Source: Shinisaurus crocodilurus
Taxonomy: Eukaryota > Chordata > Lepidosauria > Squamata > Shinisauridae
Direction: 5' to 3'
Assembly: GCA_021292165.1 (NCBI GenBank)
Contig: CM037879.1
Coordinates: 19,987,525 to 20,051,524 of the forward strand
Length of the DNA: 64,000 bases
The first letter of the stretch is position 1. The number at the start of each line of letters is the position of its first letter. Shown here piece by piece: positions 42,239 through 51,443 of the stretch. Below the pieces are notes generated by a model. It was not told where the DNA came from and did no database searches. It saw only the letters and a list, made by a program, of their open reading frames with translations. Made by a program: the position numbers and the translations under genes.

Positions 42239-42373
42239 CAGTGTTCTCCAACCTTGGGTCCCCAGATGTTTTTGGCCTACAACTCCCAGCATGCCCCAGC
42301 CAGCATAGCTGGCTGGGGCATGCTGGGAGTTGTAGGCCAAAAACATCTGGGGACCCAAGGTTGGAGAACACTG
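42239..42373. repeat. Foldback hAT-like element P1, complete
   Basis: The most symmetric copy here. CAGTGTTCTCCAACCTTGGG and its mirror enclose GCCAGCATAGCTGGCTGG at the centre. The flanks GCGTAGTG and GCTAGCAG do not match well, so the TSD is lost. Confidence 0.85.
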
Positions 42374-42610
42374 GCTAGCAGAAGGCACGGTGAGGATGAC
42401 CCATACCCTTAGTGCACAAACGAGCAGAGCGAGGCTGCAACACAGTTCTTTCGTTCCCTTACCCCTAGGCAGGCTGAGGCTTTAAGTACAAAGCTGGCCA
42501 GTGATCTGGACCGTCACGTTTCAGAACTGGGAGCAACCCTTTTCTTCTTACATTCAAATGCTGGAAATTGATTCGTACGTTTTGCCTAAATATCCAAGCC
42601 CATATCGAAA

Positions 42611-42670
42611 TGGGGCATGCTGGGAGTTGTAGGCCAAAAACATCTGGGGACCCAAGGTTGGAGAACACTG
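42611..42670. repeat. Foldback element P1, right arm only
   Basis: TGGGGCATGCTGGGAGTTG through GGTTGGAGAACACTG. It abuts the A-box region of the next SINE, whose first bases are missing. Confidence 0.75.
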
Positions 42671-42915
42671 GCGTAGTGGTGAGAGTGTTGGACTGGGAGT
42701 CGGGAGATCCGGGTTCTAGTCCCCGCTCGGCCATGAAACTCACTGGGTGACTTTGGGCCAGTCACTGGTTCTCAGCCTAACCTACCTCACAGGGTTGTTG
42801 TGAGGATAAAGTGGAGGGGAGGAGGAGGAGGAGGATTATGTAAACCGCCTTGGGTTCCTTGCAGGAAAAAAGGTGGGGTATAAATCTAATAAATTAAATA
42901 AATAAGTAAATAAAC
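42671..42915 (+). mobile_element. Sauria-type SINE, 5' end replaced by a P1 arm
   Basis: Begins GCGTAGTGGTGAGAGTGTTG. The B-box-like GGTTCTAGTCC, body and CTTGCAGGAAAAAAGG tail are intact. Confidence 0.85.
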
Positions 42916-43274
42916 TGTGGAGAGAAAGCCTGACAGAGCACACACTTTGCCCCACATTCTACCTGCCTAATCCCCGCCCAGAGCAGGAGAGCTCAGTTCC
43001 TGACACATATTTACATAGTGATGGTTTTCCCCCAAGCACCCCCAATGGTTTGCCAAGCACCCTCAATTGCCTTTCCGAGCACCCTTGATGGGCCATGGGC
43101 AAGGTGGCGCCTGAAACCTCCCCACCCCCTCCTGCCTGGCCAGACCTGTTCATCCTGTCAACCGAGGGAGGGGTCAAGGGATCGAGGGGGGGCAAGCATG
43201 GGGGTAAAAGAAGCAACCAAGGCTTCTGGAGGTTGTGGTCCTTCACATAATCCAATCTCAGAAGTGGGGCAGCA
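42916..43274. other. Unassigned sequence
   Basis: No gene. It may be the left part of a longer relative of the element at 28165, because the sequence that follows is its right part, but I see no left end. Confidence 0.3.
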
Positions 43275-43478
43275 GGAGGTGAAGCACATGTGGGCAAAAG
43301 GGCAGCTAATCCAGGGGGATCAGATACAACAGAGATCCTCGGAGGCCCTGAACCTTGATTTCAGCAAGTGCCCATGGACAGTGGGGTGGTGGGGCAGATG
43401 GCCTCGCAGAGATTTGGGGCTCCAAATGAAAGACTCGGGGCTCCAGCCCTAGTGGGCTGCCTCCTAACACTACCTCTG
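43275..43478 (+). mobile_element. hAT-like right part, relative of 28165-28622
   Basis: GGGCAGCTAATCCAGGGGGA, GCAGAGATTTGGGGCTCC and the end CCTAACACTACCTCTG match the element at 28165-28622. The left end is not visible. Confidence 0.6.
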
Positions 43479-43574
43479 CCTGCTCAGTTCTGATTTGGAA
43501 GCCAGGCTGGGGGAGAACTGCCTGAAGCGATGGAGTTTGGGGAGCTATTAAATAATAGGGTTGTCTGCACAGGC

Positions 43575-44317
43575 AAATCCTCCTCCTCCATTTTATCCTC
43601 ACAACAACAACCCTGTGAGGTAGGTGAGAGTCAGTGACTGGTCCAAAGTCACGCAGTGAGCTTCATGTCTTAGTGGGGACTGTTGGTGTTGAAAGAGATT
43701 TATAATCCGTGTGCCAGCGTAGCCTGGCCTTCCACGCAGCAGCAGCAGCAGACCCTGTAATGACTCAGCTTCCCAGCCACTCCAATTGCAGATTAATCCA
43801 GGACACAGGAAACACTCTGTGACAGCAACAGGCCTAGTCTACCTGTTTATTTACTTATTCAAAGTAAGCACTACAGAGTATACATTCCCTAGTTACAGTC
43901 CATGTGCAGAGTATAAATGCATAGCAAGCATTAGTCTAGTGGAGAGAAGTGGAACTTCACCCCAACAATGTAAAGCGTTACATTGTTGCAGTTGCAAGAA
44001 CAAAAGAAGAACACAAAAGCACAGCTAAAGTTCTTCCCCTTAAAATGGCTTCTGGAGCAGTTCACTACGTCAGAGAAAAAAAGCACATGACAGTTGGTTC
44101 GTGAAGTTCCCAGAGAGATCTTGTTTCCCAGGCTTGAGCCCGGGAATAGATTTCTGGCCGCAGACATAAACATGAACTGCTTGAGAGAGCCAATGTTCCC
44201 AAACATGTGAAAACAAATGCTCACAGTTTGCTGCTGATAATACATCACAACAGGGACTAGAACCCGGATCTCCCGAGTCCCAGTCCAACACTCTCACCAC
44301 TAAGCCGCACTGGCTCT
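43575..44317 (-). mobile_element. Sauria-type SINE split by a solo LTR
   Basis: Minus-strand SINE 3' part at 43575-43680 (ATCCTCACAACAACAACCCTG, AAAGTCACGCAGTGAGC), then an LTR, then the SINE head at 44253-44317 (GACTAGAACCCGGATCTCCC, GCCGCACTGGCTCTG). The two halves join perfectly when the LTR and one GGGAC are removed. Confidence 0.88.
43681..44252 (-). mobile_element. Solo LTR of a different family, perfect TSD
   Basis: Termini TGTTGGTGTTGAAAG and CATCACAACA, with perfect 5-bp duplications GGGAC (43676-43680 and 44253-44257). The sequence is unrelated to the LTRs at 26439, 35859 and 57958. Minus orientation is preferred because its reverse complement has AATAAGTAAATAAACAGG placed as a polyadenylation signal. 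No viral genes. Confidence 0.8.
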
Positions 44318-44614
44318 GCCCCCCCCCCTTCCTCCTCCTCTTCTATTTCTGTTATTCTGTTCTTTCTTTGCCCTTCTTTCTTAACATCCTCGATCAGTTC
44401 CTGGAATCATGTTCTCCCCCACCCTCGCCCCCATTATCTTCCAGGGTTTTCTTTCTCTTCTCTTAATTCAGTTTAATGCATCCACAATGGATGTAGCATT
44501 TTCATTTGTGCAGCTGAAACTGAACCAGTGGCAAAGGATCCCATGGGGGGGGGACGACACACTCCAACAGCAGACTGTCTTTAAAACACACAGATGATAC
44601 ATGAATGTGCATAG
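44318..44614. other. Unassigned sequence
   Basis: Pyrimidine-rich, with a short 62-residue frame of no recognisable type. No element seen. Confidence 0.3.
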
Positions 44615-44910
44615 GCCAGCTCAGGGTCAAAGAGCCGTGACTTTTTGAGCAGTAGGGATGATGATGCCATCCAGGACCGGTGCAAGGCAGTTGGGTGCCC
44701 TAGGCAAGATCAGATATTTAGCGCCCCCCCTTCCCACTTGAGCCCTCCCTCACTCCCTCCAGCCTTATGCTCCTGGCGCCCCCTTTAGCCCGGCGCCCTA
44801 GGCAGCCGCCTAGTTGGCCTAATGGTAGCACCGGCCCTGATGACATCTGCCAACCCACACACCACCACCCCCCAGGCTTCCCAGTTCTGTCTGAGCTTAG
44901 CTAAGGGTAA
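44615..44910 (+). mobile_element. hAT-like fragment of the 15803/26092 family
   Basis: GACTTTTTGAGCAGTAGGGATG, then (after the small insertion) ATGACATCTGCC and CTGTCTGAGCTTAGCT match 15845-15930. A matching right end, CCACTACACCACTGG, occurs only at 46838-46852. The intervening 1.9 kb of other repeats may have accumulated inside this element; that is inference. Confidence 0.55.
44672..44839. mobile_element. Minimal hAT-like element, 168 bp, with TSD
   Basis: Ends CAGGACCGGTGCAAGG and GGTAGCACCGGCCCTG. Flanks ATGCCATC (44664-44671) and ATGACATC (44840-44847) match at 7 of 8, and the empty site at 15865 reads ATGTCATC once. It is the smallest member of the 4920 / 36053 family. Confidence 0.85.
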
Positions 44911-44920
44911 AATGGCTCAG

Positions 44921-45034
44921 AGTGCAATGCTATGCATGGTTAGACAGAACAAAGTCCTACAACTCCCAGCATTCCCCAGCCAGCACTGGGGAGTTGGAGG
45001 ACTTTTTTCTGTCTAAATATGCAGAGCATTGTGA
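44921..45034. repeat. Palindromic MITE (family P2)
   Basis: AGTGCAATGCTATGCATGG to GCAGAGCATTGTG, with AAGTCCTACAACTCCCAGC mirrored later. Both arms share a TGC for TCC change near the ends. Confidence 0.65.
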
Positions 45035-45049
45035 CTTCAATGTGTTTTA

Positions 45050-45142
45050 CAAGTTGAACCTAAGAAGTCAGAAGTAAGCACCATTGAGTTCTTTGGAGCT
45101 TACTCCCAGGTGATTATGCATTGGATTGCAATCATACTAATC
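45050..45142. repeat. Short palindromic MITE (family P3)
   Basis: AGAAGTAAGCACCATTGAG, GCTTACTCCCAGGTGATTATG and TGGATTGCAATC in family order; the left end is missing. Confidence 0.5.
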
Positions 45143-45180
45143 CAAATAAATTGGGTATTATGTTATGTGCAGCTGCCCTT

Positions 45181-45182
<2 letters not shown>

Positions 45183-45222
<40 letters not shown>
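45183..45222 (+). repeat. (TG)n microsatellite, about 20 units
   Basis: Uninterrupted GT dinucleotides. Confidence 0.95.
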
Positions 45223-45223
<1 letters not shown>

Positions 45224-45241
45224 TCCACATAAGAACATAAT

Positions 45242-45634
45242 TCAGTTTATCTCAAGGAGCGCATCCAGCAACATCAAGTAGGACGCTCAACAAGATCTGC
45301 CACGGACAGCCTTCTCCTTATCCCATCAGCCAGAGCAGCCAGGCTGGTGGGGACTAGGAAGAGGGCCTTCTCTGTGGCGGCCCCCAAGTTATGGAACTCC
45401 CTCCCTAGTGACCTTCGCCATGCCCCCTCCGTGATGAGCTTCCGCTGCGCATTAAAAACATGGTATTTCAGGTGGGAATATGGGGTGGGTTAGGATTTTA
45501 AAAGAATTTTTTTATACTGTTTTAATTGTCATGTTTTATTGCATTGTTCTAATAGTACATCGCCCAGGGTGGCCAGGTGACTGGCCAGATGGGTGATTAA
45601 CAAATGTAATAATAAATAAATAAATAAATAAATA
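45242..45634 (+). mobile_element. L2-type LINE 3' end inserted in a CR1-type tail
   Basis: The coding part reads LLLIPSARAARLVGTRKRAF then LWNSLPSDLRHAPSVMSFR. The 3' UTR ends GATGGGTGATTAACAAATG and AATAAATAAATAA. CATAAGAACATAA lies before it and AAGAGCAGCCATGCTGG after it; joined, they restore the expected 3' end of the minus-strand CR1-type LINE. Confidence 0.8.
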
Positions 45635-45985
45635 AGAGCAGCCATGCTGGATTAGACCCAGGGTTCATCCAGTCCAGCATTCTGTTCACACAGTGGCCAA
45701 GCAGCTGCCCACGGGATCCCGCAAGCAGGACATGAGTGCAACAGCACCCTCCCATCCATGTTCCCCAGCAACTGGAGTGCATAGGCACACTGCCTCTGAT
45801 ACTGGAGGTAGCATGTAGCCAGTCAGGACTAGTAGCCACTGATAGCCTTCTCCTCCATGAATTTGTCCAATCCCCTTTTAAAGCCCTCCAAATTGGTGCC
45901 CATCACTACATCTTGTGGAAATGAGTTCCATAGTTTAACTATGCACTGTGTGAAGAAGTACTTCCTTTTATCTGGCTGGTCACCC
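45635..45985 (-). mobile_element. CR1-type LINE, C-terminal coding and 3' end
   Basis: The minus-strand frame has KYFFTQCIVKLWNSFPQDVV and LEGFKRGLDKFMEEKAISGY. In its direction of transcription a non-coding 3' region follows (GTCTAATCCAGCATGG-type). It is split near its 3' end by the L2 at 45242-45634. Confidence 0.75.
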
Positions 45986-46056
45986 GGGTGGCTGGGTGAC
46001 CGGACAGATGGGCAATTTAAAAATGTAATAAATAAATAATGTAATAAATAAATAAA
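45986..46056 (+). mobile_element. L2-type 3' terminal fragment
   Basis: GGTGACCGGACAGATGGGC then AATGTAATAAATAAATAATG. It is only the last few dozen bases of the LINE, next to a SINE. Confidence 0.6.
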
Positions 46057-46295
46057 GATCCAGTGTGGCATAGTGGTGAGAGTGTTAGACTGGGACTCGG
46101 GAGATCCGGGTTCTAGTCCCCTGCTCGGCCATGAAACTCACTGGGTGTCTTTGGGCCAGTCACTGCCTCTCAGCCTAACCTACCTCACAGGGTTGTTGTG
46201 AGGATAAAATGGAGAGGAGGAGGATTATGTAAGCCGCCTTGGGTTCCTTGCAGGAAAAAAGGCGGGGTATAAATATAATAAATAAATAAATAAAT
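46057..46295 (+). mobile_element. Sauria-type SINE, full length
   Basis: Starts GATCCAGTGTGGCATAGTGG. The A-box-like, B-box-like and tail segments are all present, ending in AATAAATAAATAAA. Confidence 0.88.
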
Positions 46296-46405
46296 CTGTC
46301 CTGACCCTCCCACATATCAGCTTCTTGGGATGACCCCACTGGGGTCTATTATTATGAGAGAGGGAGAAAAATGTCTCCCTATTCACCTTCTCCCTATCTG
46401 CATGT

Positions 46406-46800
46406 ATGTTTATATTGCATTTTTTTTTTTTAGACATCAAAAACTGGGAAGCTCTGGCCCATGAGCCATCTAACTGGAGGTTGGCCTTTCACAAAGGTTC
46501 TATGAACTTTGAAGAAGCTCGAGTGCAAGGTGAAAGGGAGAAACATGCTAAGCGAAAAGCACGTCAAATGAATCCTTTAGAGGACCATCTTCCATCTGGT
46601 AACCTGTGTCCTCACTGTGGGAAGCTGTGTGGATCTAGAATTGGCCTCCACAGTCACTTACGGACCCATCACTAGAGTCTACACAATTTTCTTTAGAATT
46701 TTCCTCCTTTTAAAATCTCCTTTTTGTAAATTTTCTTTTTTATCCTGGAAGACAATCTTACTCGGTCACGAGTGATCGCCTGACTGACTGACTGACATCT
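46406..46800 (+). mobile_element. LINE ORF2 C-terminal tail with zinc knuckle and 3' end
   Basis: After a 12-T tract and TAG, the frame reads DIKNWEALAHEPSNWR, EREKHAKRKARQ and then CPHCGKLCGSRIGLHSHLRTHH before a stop at about 46675. A C-x2-C zinc finger followed by RIGLxSHLRTH is typical of the C-terminus of some non-LTR reverse transcriptases. The element then ends CTCGGTCACGAGTGATCGC and (TGAC)n. The frame is unbroken over about 80 codons. The family is not certain. Confidence 0.65.
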
Positions 46801-47251
46801 GCAGTCACAATGAGCTCAGACTCTTCGAAATTTACCACTACACCACTGGATACGAACTGTGAACTGATGGTACTTACCTTAATTTCAGGGTGAGCTCCTT
46901 TTGCATCCTAAGGAAACTTTCCTTTCAAATTACCCAGAGCATTGCAGGAAAAAATCTGCAGAAATCTCTCCCTGCCACTCTCACCCCATCCCCACCAAAT
47001 AGCATAACTGAATCAGTTCTTTCCCGGTCGGTCGCACCCAGTTTCTCTTTGGCATGCAGGAACAGCTGTGAGAAACAGCTGGATGCTAAGCTTCCTTTGG
47101 AAGGCTAAAAAATCACACAAGATGTAAGAAGAAGCAGGAGGCTATAATCTTAGTGTCTAAATCCGCACAGCACTGGAGGGATCCAAGTGGCATCTAAAAC
47201 AAAGCCCTTTACCCTGAAGTGGGCCGTAAGCACCTTTCCAGATGCGACCCA
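46801..47251. other. Unassigned sequence
   Basis: Begins with a hAT-type right end (CCACTACACCACTGG, ends 46852). The rest is not recognised. Confidence 0.35.
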
Positions 47252-47490
47252 TATTTATTTATTTCATTTATACCCCACCTTTTTTCTTGCAAGGAACCCA
47301 AGGCGACTTACATAATCCTCCTCCTCCTCCTCTCCATTTTATCCTCACAACAGCCCTGTGAGGTAGGTTAGGCTGAGAGTCAGTGACTGGCCCAAAGTCA
47401 CCCAGTGAGTTTCATGGCCGAGCGGGGACTAGAACCTGGATCTCCTGAGTCCCAGTCCAACACTCTCACCACTACGCCACACTGGCTCTC
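47252..47490 (-). mobile_element. Sauria-type SINE, full length, minus
   Basis: Starts with the TTTATTTATTTC tail and ends GCCACACTGGCTCTC, with GACTAGAACCTGGATCTCC as the inverted B-box region. A second minus copy follows 65 bp on. Confidence 0.88.
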
Positions 47491-47555
47491 CATAATAGGA
47501 TATGCTTCCTTCAAACATACACATTCAAGGTTTTCTGGACAAATATGGTTACAAC

Positions 47556-47781
47556 ATTTATTTATTATTTATTTATTCTATTTATACCCCGCCTTTTTTC
47601 CTGCAAGGAACCCAAGGCGGCTTACATAATCCTCCTCCTCCTCTCCATTTTTATCCTCACAACAGCCCTGTGAGGTAGGTTAGGCTGAGAGTCAGTGACT
47701 GGCCCAAAGTCACCCAGTGAGTTTCATGGCCGAGCGGGGACTAGAACCCGGATCTCCCGAGTCCCAGTCCAACACTCTCAC
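47556..47781 (-). mobile_element. Sauria-type SINE, minus, head truncated
   Basis: TTTATACCCCGCCTTTTTTCC through GGATCTCCCGAGTCCC. It stops at CAACACTCTCACC, so the A-box end is missing. Confidence 0.85.
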
Positions 47782-48004
47782 CTTTCTTTTCTGTTCTTAC
47801 TACAGCAAAAAAAACAAACAAAAAAAAAAACACCCAGATCCCCTGTAACCCTTTGCTTCTGGTTGCCCCAGGTGGGCAGCAGGCCTAAGGAGGCACTCGG
47901 GACTGAAAGGTATTTCTTTGGGGGGGGCAAACTGGAGGAAGCAAAACACTGTTAGAGACTTACACTGTATTCCCCCCCCCTCATAATCTTCTCTTTGGTA
48001 TGAA
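47782..48004. other. Unassigned sequence
   Basis: Poly-A-rich and poly-C stretches; nothing recognised. Confidence 0.3.
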
Positions 48005-48520
48005 GGTTCAATTAAGGTGGCCATATGTCCTACTTTATAGAGGACCGTGCTCTATTTAGAGCAGTGTTCTCCCACCTTGGGTCCCCAGATGTTTTTGGCC
48101 TACAACTCCCAGCATGCCCCAGCCAGCGTAGCTGGCTGGGGCATGCTGGGAGTTGTAGGCCAAAAACATCTGGGGGCCCAAGGTGGGAGAACACTGATTT
48201 AGAGGATTGTCAGAGGACAGTTCTCTATTGACGGGGTCATTTGAAGAGCTGTCCTGTCCAAGTCCAGTTTAAGAAGGGAGAGCAGGAGGGGCCTTGAAGC
48301 TGCCCATCAAGCATTAGTATCTGGACAGCAGACCGGGCACATAGTCAGGCACATGGGTCACCTGGTCACGGTCTTCCCCACTATGGAGAGATGCATTGTA
48401 CTGCTATTTAAATTATAGTCATTCTTTCTAAATATGTATCTACACCTATAAATTGGCATATGCAAATTTTATGCAAATCTCTGTCCTCTTTTTTGTTTTG
48501 TTTTGTTTATGAATTTCCTC
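48005..48520. repeat. Unnamed dispersed repeat (family U1) with P1 insertion
   Basis: GGTGGCCATATGTCCTACTTT at the left and GTACTGCTATTTAAATTATAG further right recur elsewhere: the former near 20480 and 32425 (inverted), the latter near 18335, 20029 and 49015 (inverted). The P1 element at 48062-48196 sits in it with an exact TSD. Limits and class are unknown. Confidence 0.45.
48062..48196. repeat. Foldback hAT-like element P1, perfect TSD
   Basis: CAGTGTTCTCCCACCTTGGG and its exact mirror. The matching change in both arms (CCACC, GGTGG) shows they evolved together or were copied as a hairpin. Perfect ATTTAGAG at 48054-48061 and 48197-48204. Confidence 0.9.
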
Positions 48521-48698
48521 TTTTTTTGGTGATGCGCAAGCCAGCACCCGATTCGGAATCCCAGAGGGGTAGCTGTGGCAGTGCTCCAAGGAACGCTGGG
48601 CAGCTGGGTGTGTAGCCACCCTTTAATTTCCCACAGCGCCCCAGAGTTGCAGCTCTAGGTCAGGGCATTGTGGGAAATCAAAATGGTGGCTAGATCTG
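48521..48698. other. Short unassigned stretch
   Basis: GCATTGTGGGAAATCAAAATGG and the mirrored TTTCCCACAGCGCCCC suggest a small foldback of unknown family. Confidence 0.3.
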
Positions 48699-48866
48699 TG
48701 GCTTACGCGGGCTCAGCTTGTCTGAGCGTGGAAAGCTAAGCAGAGTCAGGCCTGGTTATCACTTGGATGGGAGACCCCTCCTCTAGTTTCCTGCATTGAG
48801 CAGGGGGTTGGACTCGATGGCCTTGTAGGCTCCTTCCAACTCTATGATCTATGAAATCTATGAATC
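48699..48866 (+). mobile_element. 5S-rRNA-derived SINE with CR1-like tail
   Basis: GAAAGCTAAGCAGAGTCAGG, CCTGGTTATCACTTGG and ATGGGAGACC match the internal promoter (A box to C box) of 5S rRNA. The 5' third of 5S is missing. Straight after comes a CR1-like 3' end (GAGCAGGGGGTTGGACTCG, CTCCTTCCAACTCTATG) with TCTATGA repeats. The copy at 56019-56187 has the same joint, so the chimera is a propagated family. Confidence 0.8.
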
Positions 48867-49856
48867 CTGCCACCTGGCACTGCTTGGAATGCTGGTAGGG
48901 TGGCCACTTCTGAATCATCAAAAAAGAGAAAATGCATCACCAAAACAGCAGACAAAAGAGAACAGTGATTTCCATAAAATTGGAATTTATATGTACAGAT
49001 GCAAATTTGGACATTATTATTACATTTTAAGTAGAAATACAGTACAACTCACCATTGCGTGGAAGACTGACCAGGTGACCTGTGTTTCCTTGCTGTTTTA
49101 TCTGCTGTTCCAGTGCCAAGGATGCCTGTGGTGACAGTGACCCTGCCAGGCCACTGGAGTTCCTAGTGGTGGCATGAATTTGCATCTGCTCCTCTTTGGG
49201 AAATGGAAGATGACTGTGGAAAGATTAGAGGGTGGGGGGGGGGAAGAATGAGAGACTGGGCTTTCTGGCAAGGGTGACGATTACTCTACATGAGCTAATG
49301 GGTCTTGTCATCTCTATCTTGGATTGTTTTAATGTGGTTTATCACATGGTTTCACAGCGAGTCCTGCGCAATGATATCGAAATACATTCTGAGGTCATAC
49401 TTGTTGGGATAAGCAACCCCACAGCGCAAGGCATTCTCCTGCTGCAAGAGAAGAGAAGAGTCGTAAAAACTGCAAGGAAGAATGGTCAGACCTTTCAACT
49501 AATGGAATAAATATCTGAGATACAGTGGGGCTTCGTAGCCAGAGAAAGTTCACTTCTTTTAATGTCTGACGCATCATTCTTCTCTGTTACATAGCTGAAA
49601 GTTATAGTCGTATAATTCTGTATGACATAGTCCTGCACAAAAGAGTGAGCTAGCAATTGCCCGGTTTCTAAATGGCAAGAAAACAATGTTGTTACGCTCA
49701 CCCCACTTCCCCAAGAGGTGAGACATTCCAGGGGTGCAGGCAGGGCTTACCCGGATTTGGTTTAACCAGAGGCTTATTGCCATTTTGTAAAATTTATGTT
49801 TATTTACCAATGTACAGGTTGAGCATGAGTGGAGGTGCATCTTAAGCACTCTAACG
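48867..49856. other. Unassigned, with one U1 fragment
   Basis: About 48965-49075 matches the U1 repeat (AAGTAGAAATACAGTACAAC). A 92-residue frame at 49232-49510 has no motif I recognise. No gene claimed. Confidence 0.35.
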
Positions 49857-49994
49857 CAGGGGTTCTCCAACCTTGGGTCCCCAGATGTTGCTGGACCTAC
49901 AGTTCCCAGCATACCCAGCCAGCATGGCTAATGGCAAGGGATTCTGGGAGCTGTAGTCCAGCAACATCTGGGGACCCAAGGTTGGAGAGCCCTG
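49857..49994. repeat. Foldback hAT-like element, variant P1b
   Basis: CAGGGGTTCTCCAACCTTGG and the mirror ending GAGAGCCCTG. The inner arms differ from P1 (ATGTTGCTGGACCTACAG). Flanks CTCTAACG and CTGTAAGG match at 6 of 8. Confidence 0.8.
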
Positions 49995-50508
49995 CTGTAA
50001 GGGACAGCCAAAGTTCACAGCTCCTGCATCACAGGGCAGGGCAGGCAGAAGGTAGATCAGGGGGATCGACTGGTAGATCACTAGATGGTTTGCATTGCAC
50101 TAGCTCACCAAGGGTTTTTCTGGCTCCCAACAGTTTAACAATAGCAACAACAACAAAAAGTCCTTTCTTCCACCTAGAGTCCTGCTGAAATCCAGAAAGC
50201 TTGGGGGGGAAACAGAAGTAGGGGTGTGGGTGTGTGAATGCATTTGTGTATGAGCTCTTGTTCTGTACTGAAAACAAATTCCTGGGCTGAGCATGTGCTC
50301 AGAGGAGTTCCTCAATTTTCTGTGCACCTTCCTAAGCCATTATTTTGCACTTGGCTTCAGAGGATGACCCTCGGGGTTCTAGTGGAAAATAAAGTAGATC
50401 CCAAAAGACCACAATCTACCTACCCCTGCTCTAGGGAGAGACAACCAGCACCCTGAGATAGAGCCCAAACCAGCTCTCTGTGGGTCAAATTACACATATT
50501 ATGTAATC
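49995..50508. other. Unassigned sequence
   Basis: No gene or repeat recognised; short frames only. Confidence 0.3.
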
Positions 50509-50706
50509 AGTGGCAGCCGATGGCACCAATGTCAGTAAGGCTGCATATCCACTCCGGATTTTATTCCAAACTTTTAACTATTTTGGGGATAGGGTTCGGC
50601 ACCATGGATAGCTCCTTAAGAGCTCGGAGTAAAATCTGGAGTGCATACACTGCCCTGCTGACATCAGAGCCACCAGCTGCCACTAATTATGTTAATTGTG
50701 TAGCTG
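50509..50706. repeat. Palindromic MITE, CAGTGGCAGCC family
   Basis: CAGTGGCAGCCGATGGCACC is mirrored by GAGCCACCAGCTGCCACT. The centre has GGTTCGGCACCATGGATAGC. The sister at 60842 is split by a hAT-like element. ATTATGT-like sequence occurs near both ends, but the TSD is not resolved. Confidence 0.7.
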
Positions 50707-51095
50707 AGGATATGTAGATCGGGACCACCGGGAGGGGAGGATTTAACCTCCACACGCACATGCTGTTTTTCTCCCAAATCTGCCCCACCCATGGGGGGTT
50801 AAAAGAGGAGGGGGAAGTCTCCATTGGCATCAATGGAGGCTTCTCCCCCTTTTTTTAAACTGCCCCCCCACACACAGAGGATGTCACAGAAAAAAACGGG
50901 GGGGAGCTTTAATACTCCCCTCCTGGTGCATGCTGGTCCCAGTCTAAAATCAGAGATGTACACACTTAATCTAGAGTAAAAAAGAGAGAGATTATCCTCA
51001 GCTACATGCTACGCAATTAGCGTAACATGTAGTTTGACCCTGTGTCTCTGTCAACTGCAGTGTATCTTTTGTTTCCTTTACAGACACTAGACTAC
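50707..51095. other. Unassigned sequence
   Basis: Contains G- and C-runs; nothing recognised. Confidence 0.3.
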
Positions 51096-51443
51096 AATGT
51101 AGAGAACACAAGGCATTTATTGCGCGCTCGTCATTACTTACTCATGGTTGTTTACAGGTTCTTTAGACAATGTCGTTACCCTCCAGTTTTGCTTCTGTTT
51201 TTTAAGAGCGCTTTCCTGGACGGGGTTTAGAACAGGGATAATGAAATATTATTTCTGAAAGTGAAAGAAAACATATTTTCCTACTTGTGCAATGCATTAT
51301 TCCACTATACCATAGCCCCACCTACTGGTTATGTAGTGGAAAAGCAGGAAAGGAAAAGCTCTTTGTGTAGAGCTTGAATATCAATTCTGCAACAAAACCG
51401 AAAGTAGATACAGTGGATTAACAGCCTCATGTAGAAAAGCTCT
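51096..51443. repeat. MITE, uninterrupted relative of 22676-23969
   Basis: Aligns with the outer parts of the nested MITE: GTTGTTTACAGGTTCTTTAG, GCAATGCATTATTCCACTAT, CACCTACTGGTTATGTAG and the right end CCTCATGTAGAAAAGCTCT. It shows how the nested copy looked before its insertions. Confidence 0.7.

Noticed and set aside
48720..48785. A 5S rRNA gene
   Set aside because: Only the internal promoter part of 5S is present, it carries substitutions, and it is fused to a CR1-like tail in two places. It is a SINE.
49232..49510. A 92-residue plus-strand frame ending in a Lys/Arg-rich stretch
   Set aside because: No motif recognised and no gene context. Left as unassigned because I cannot exclude a divergent repeat or exon.
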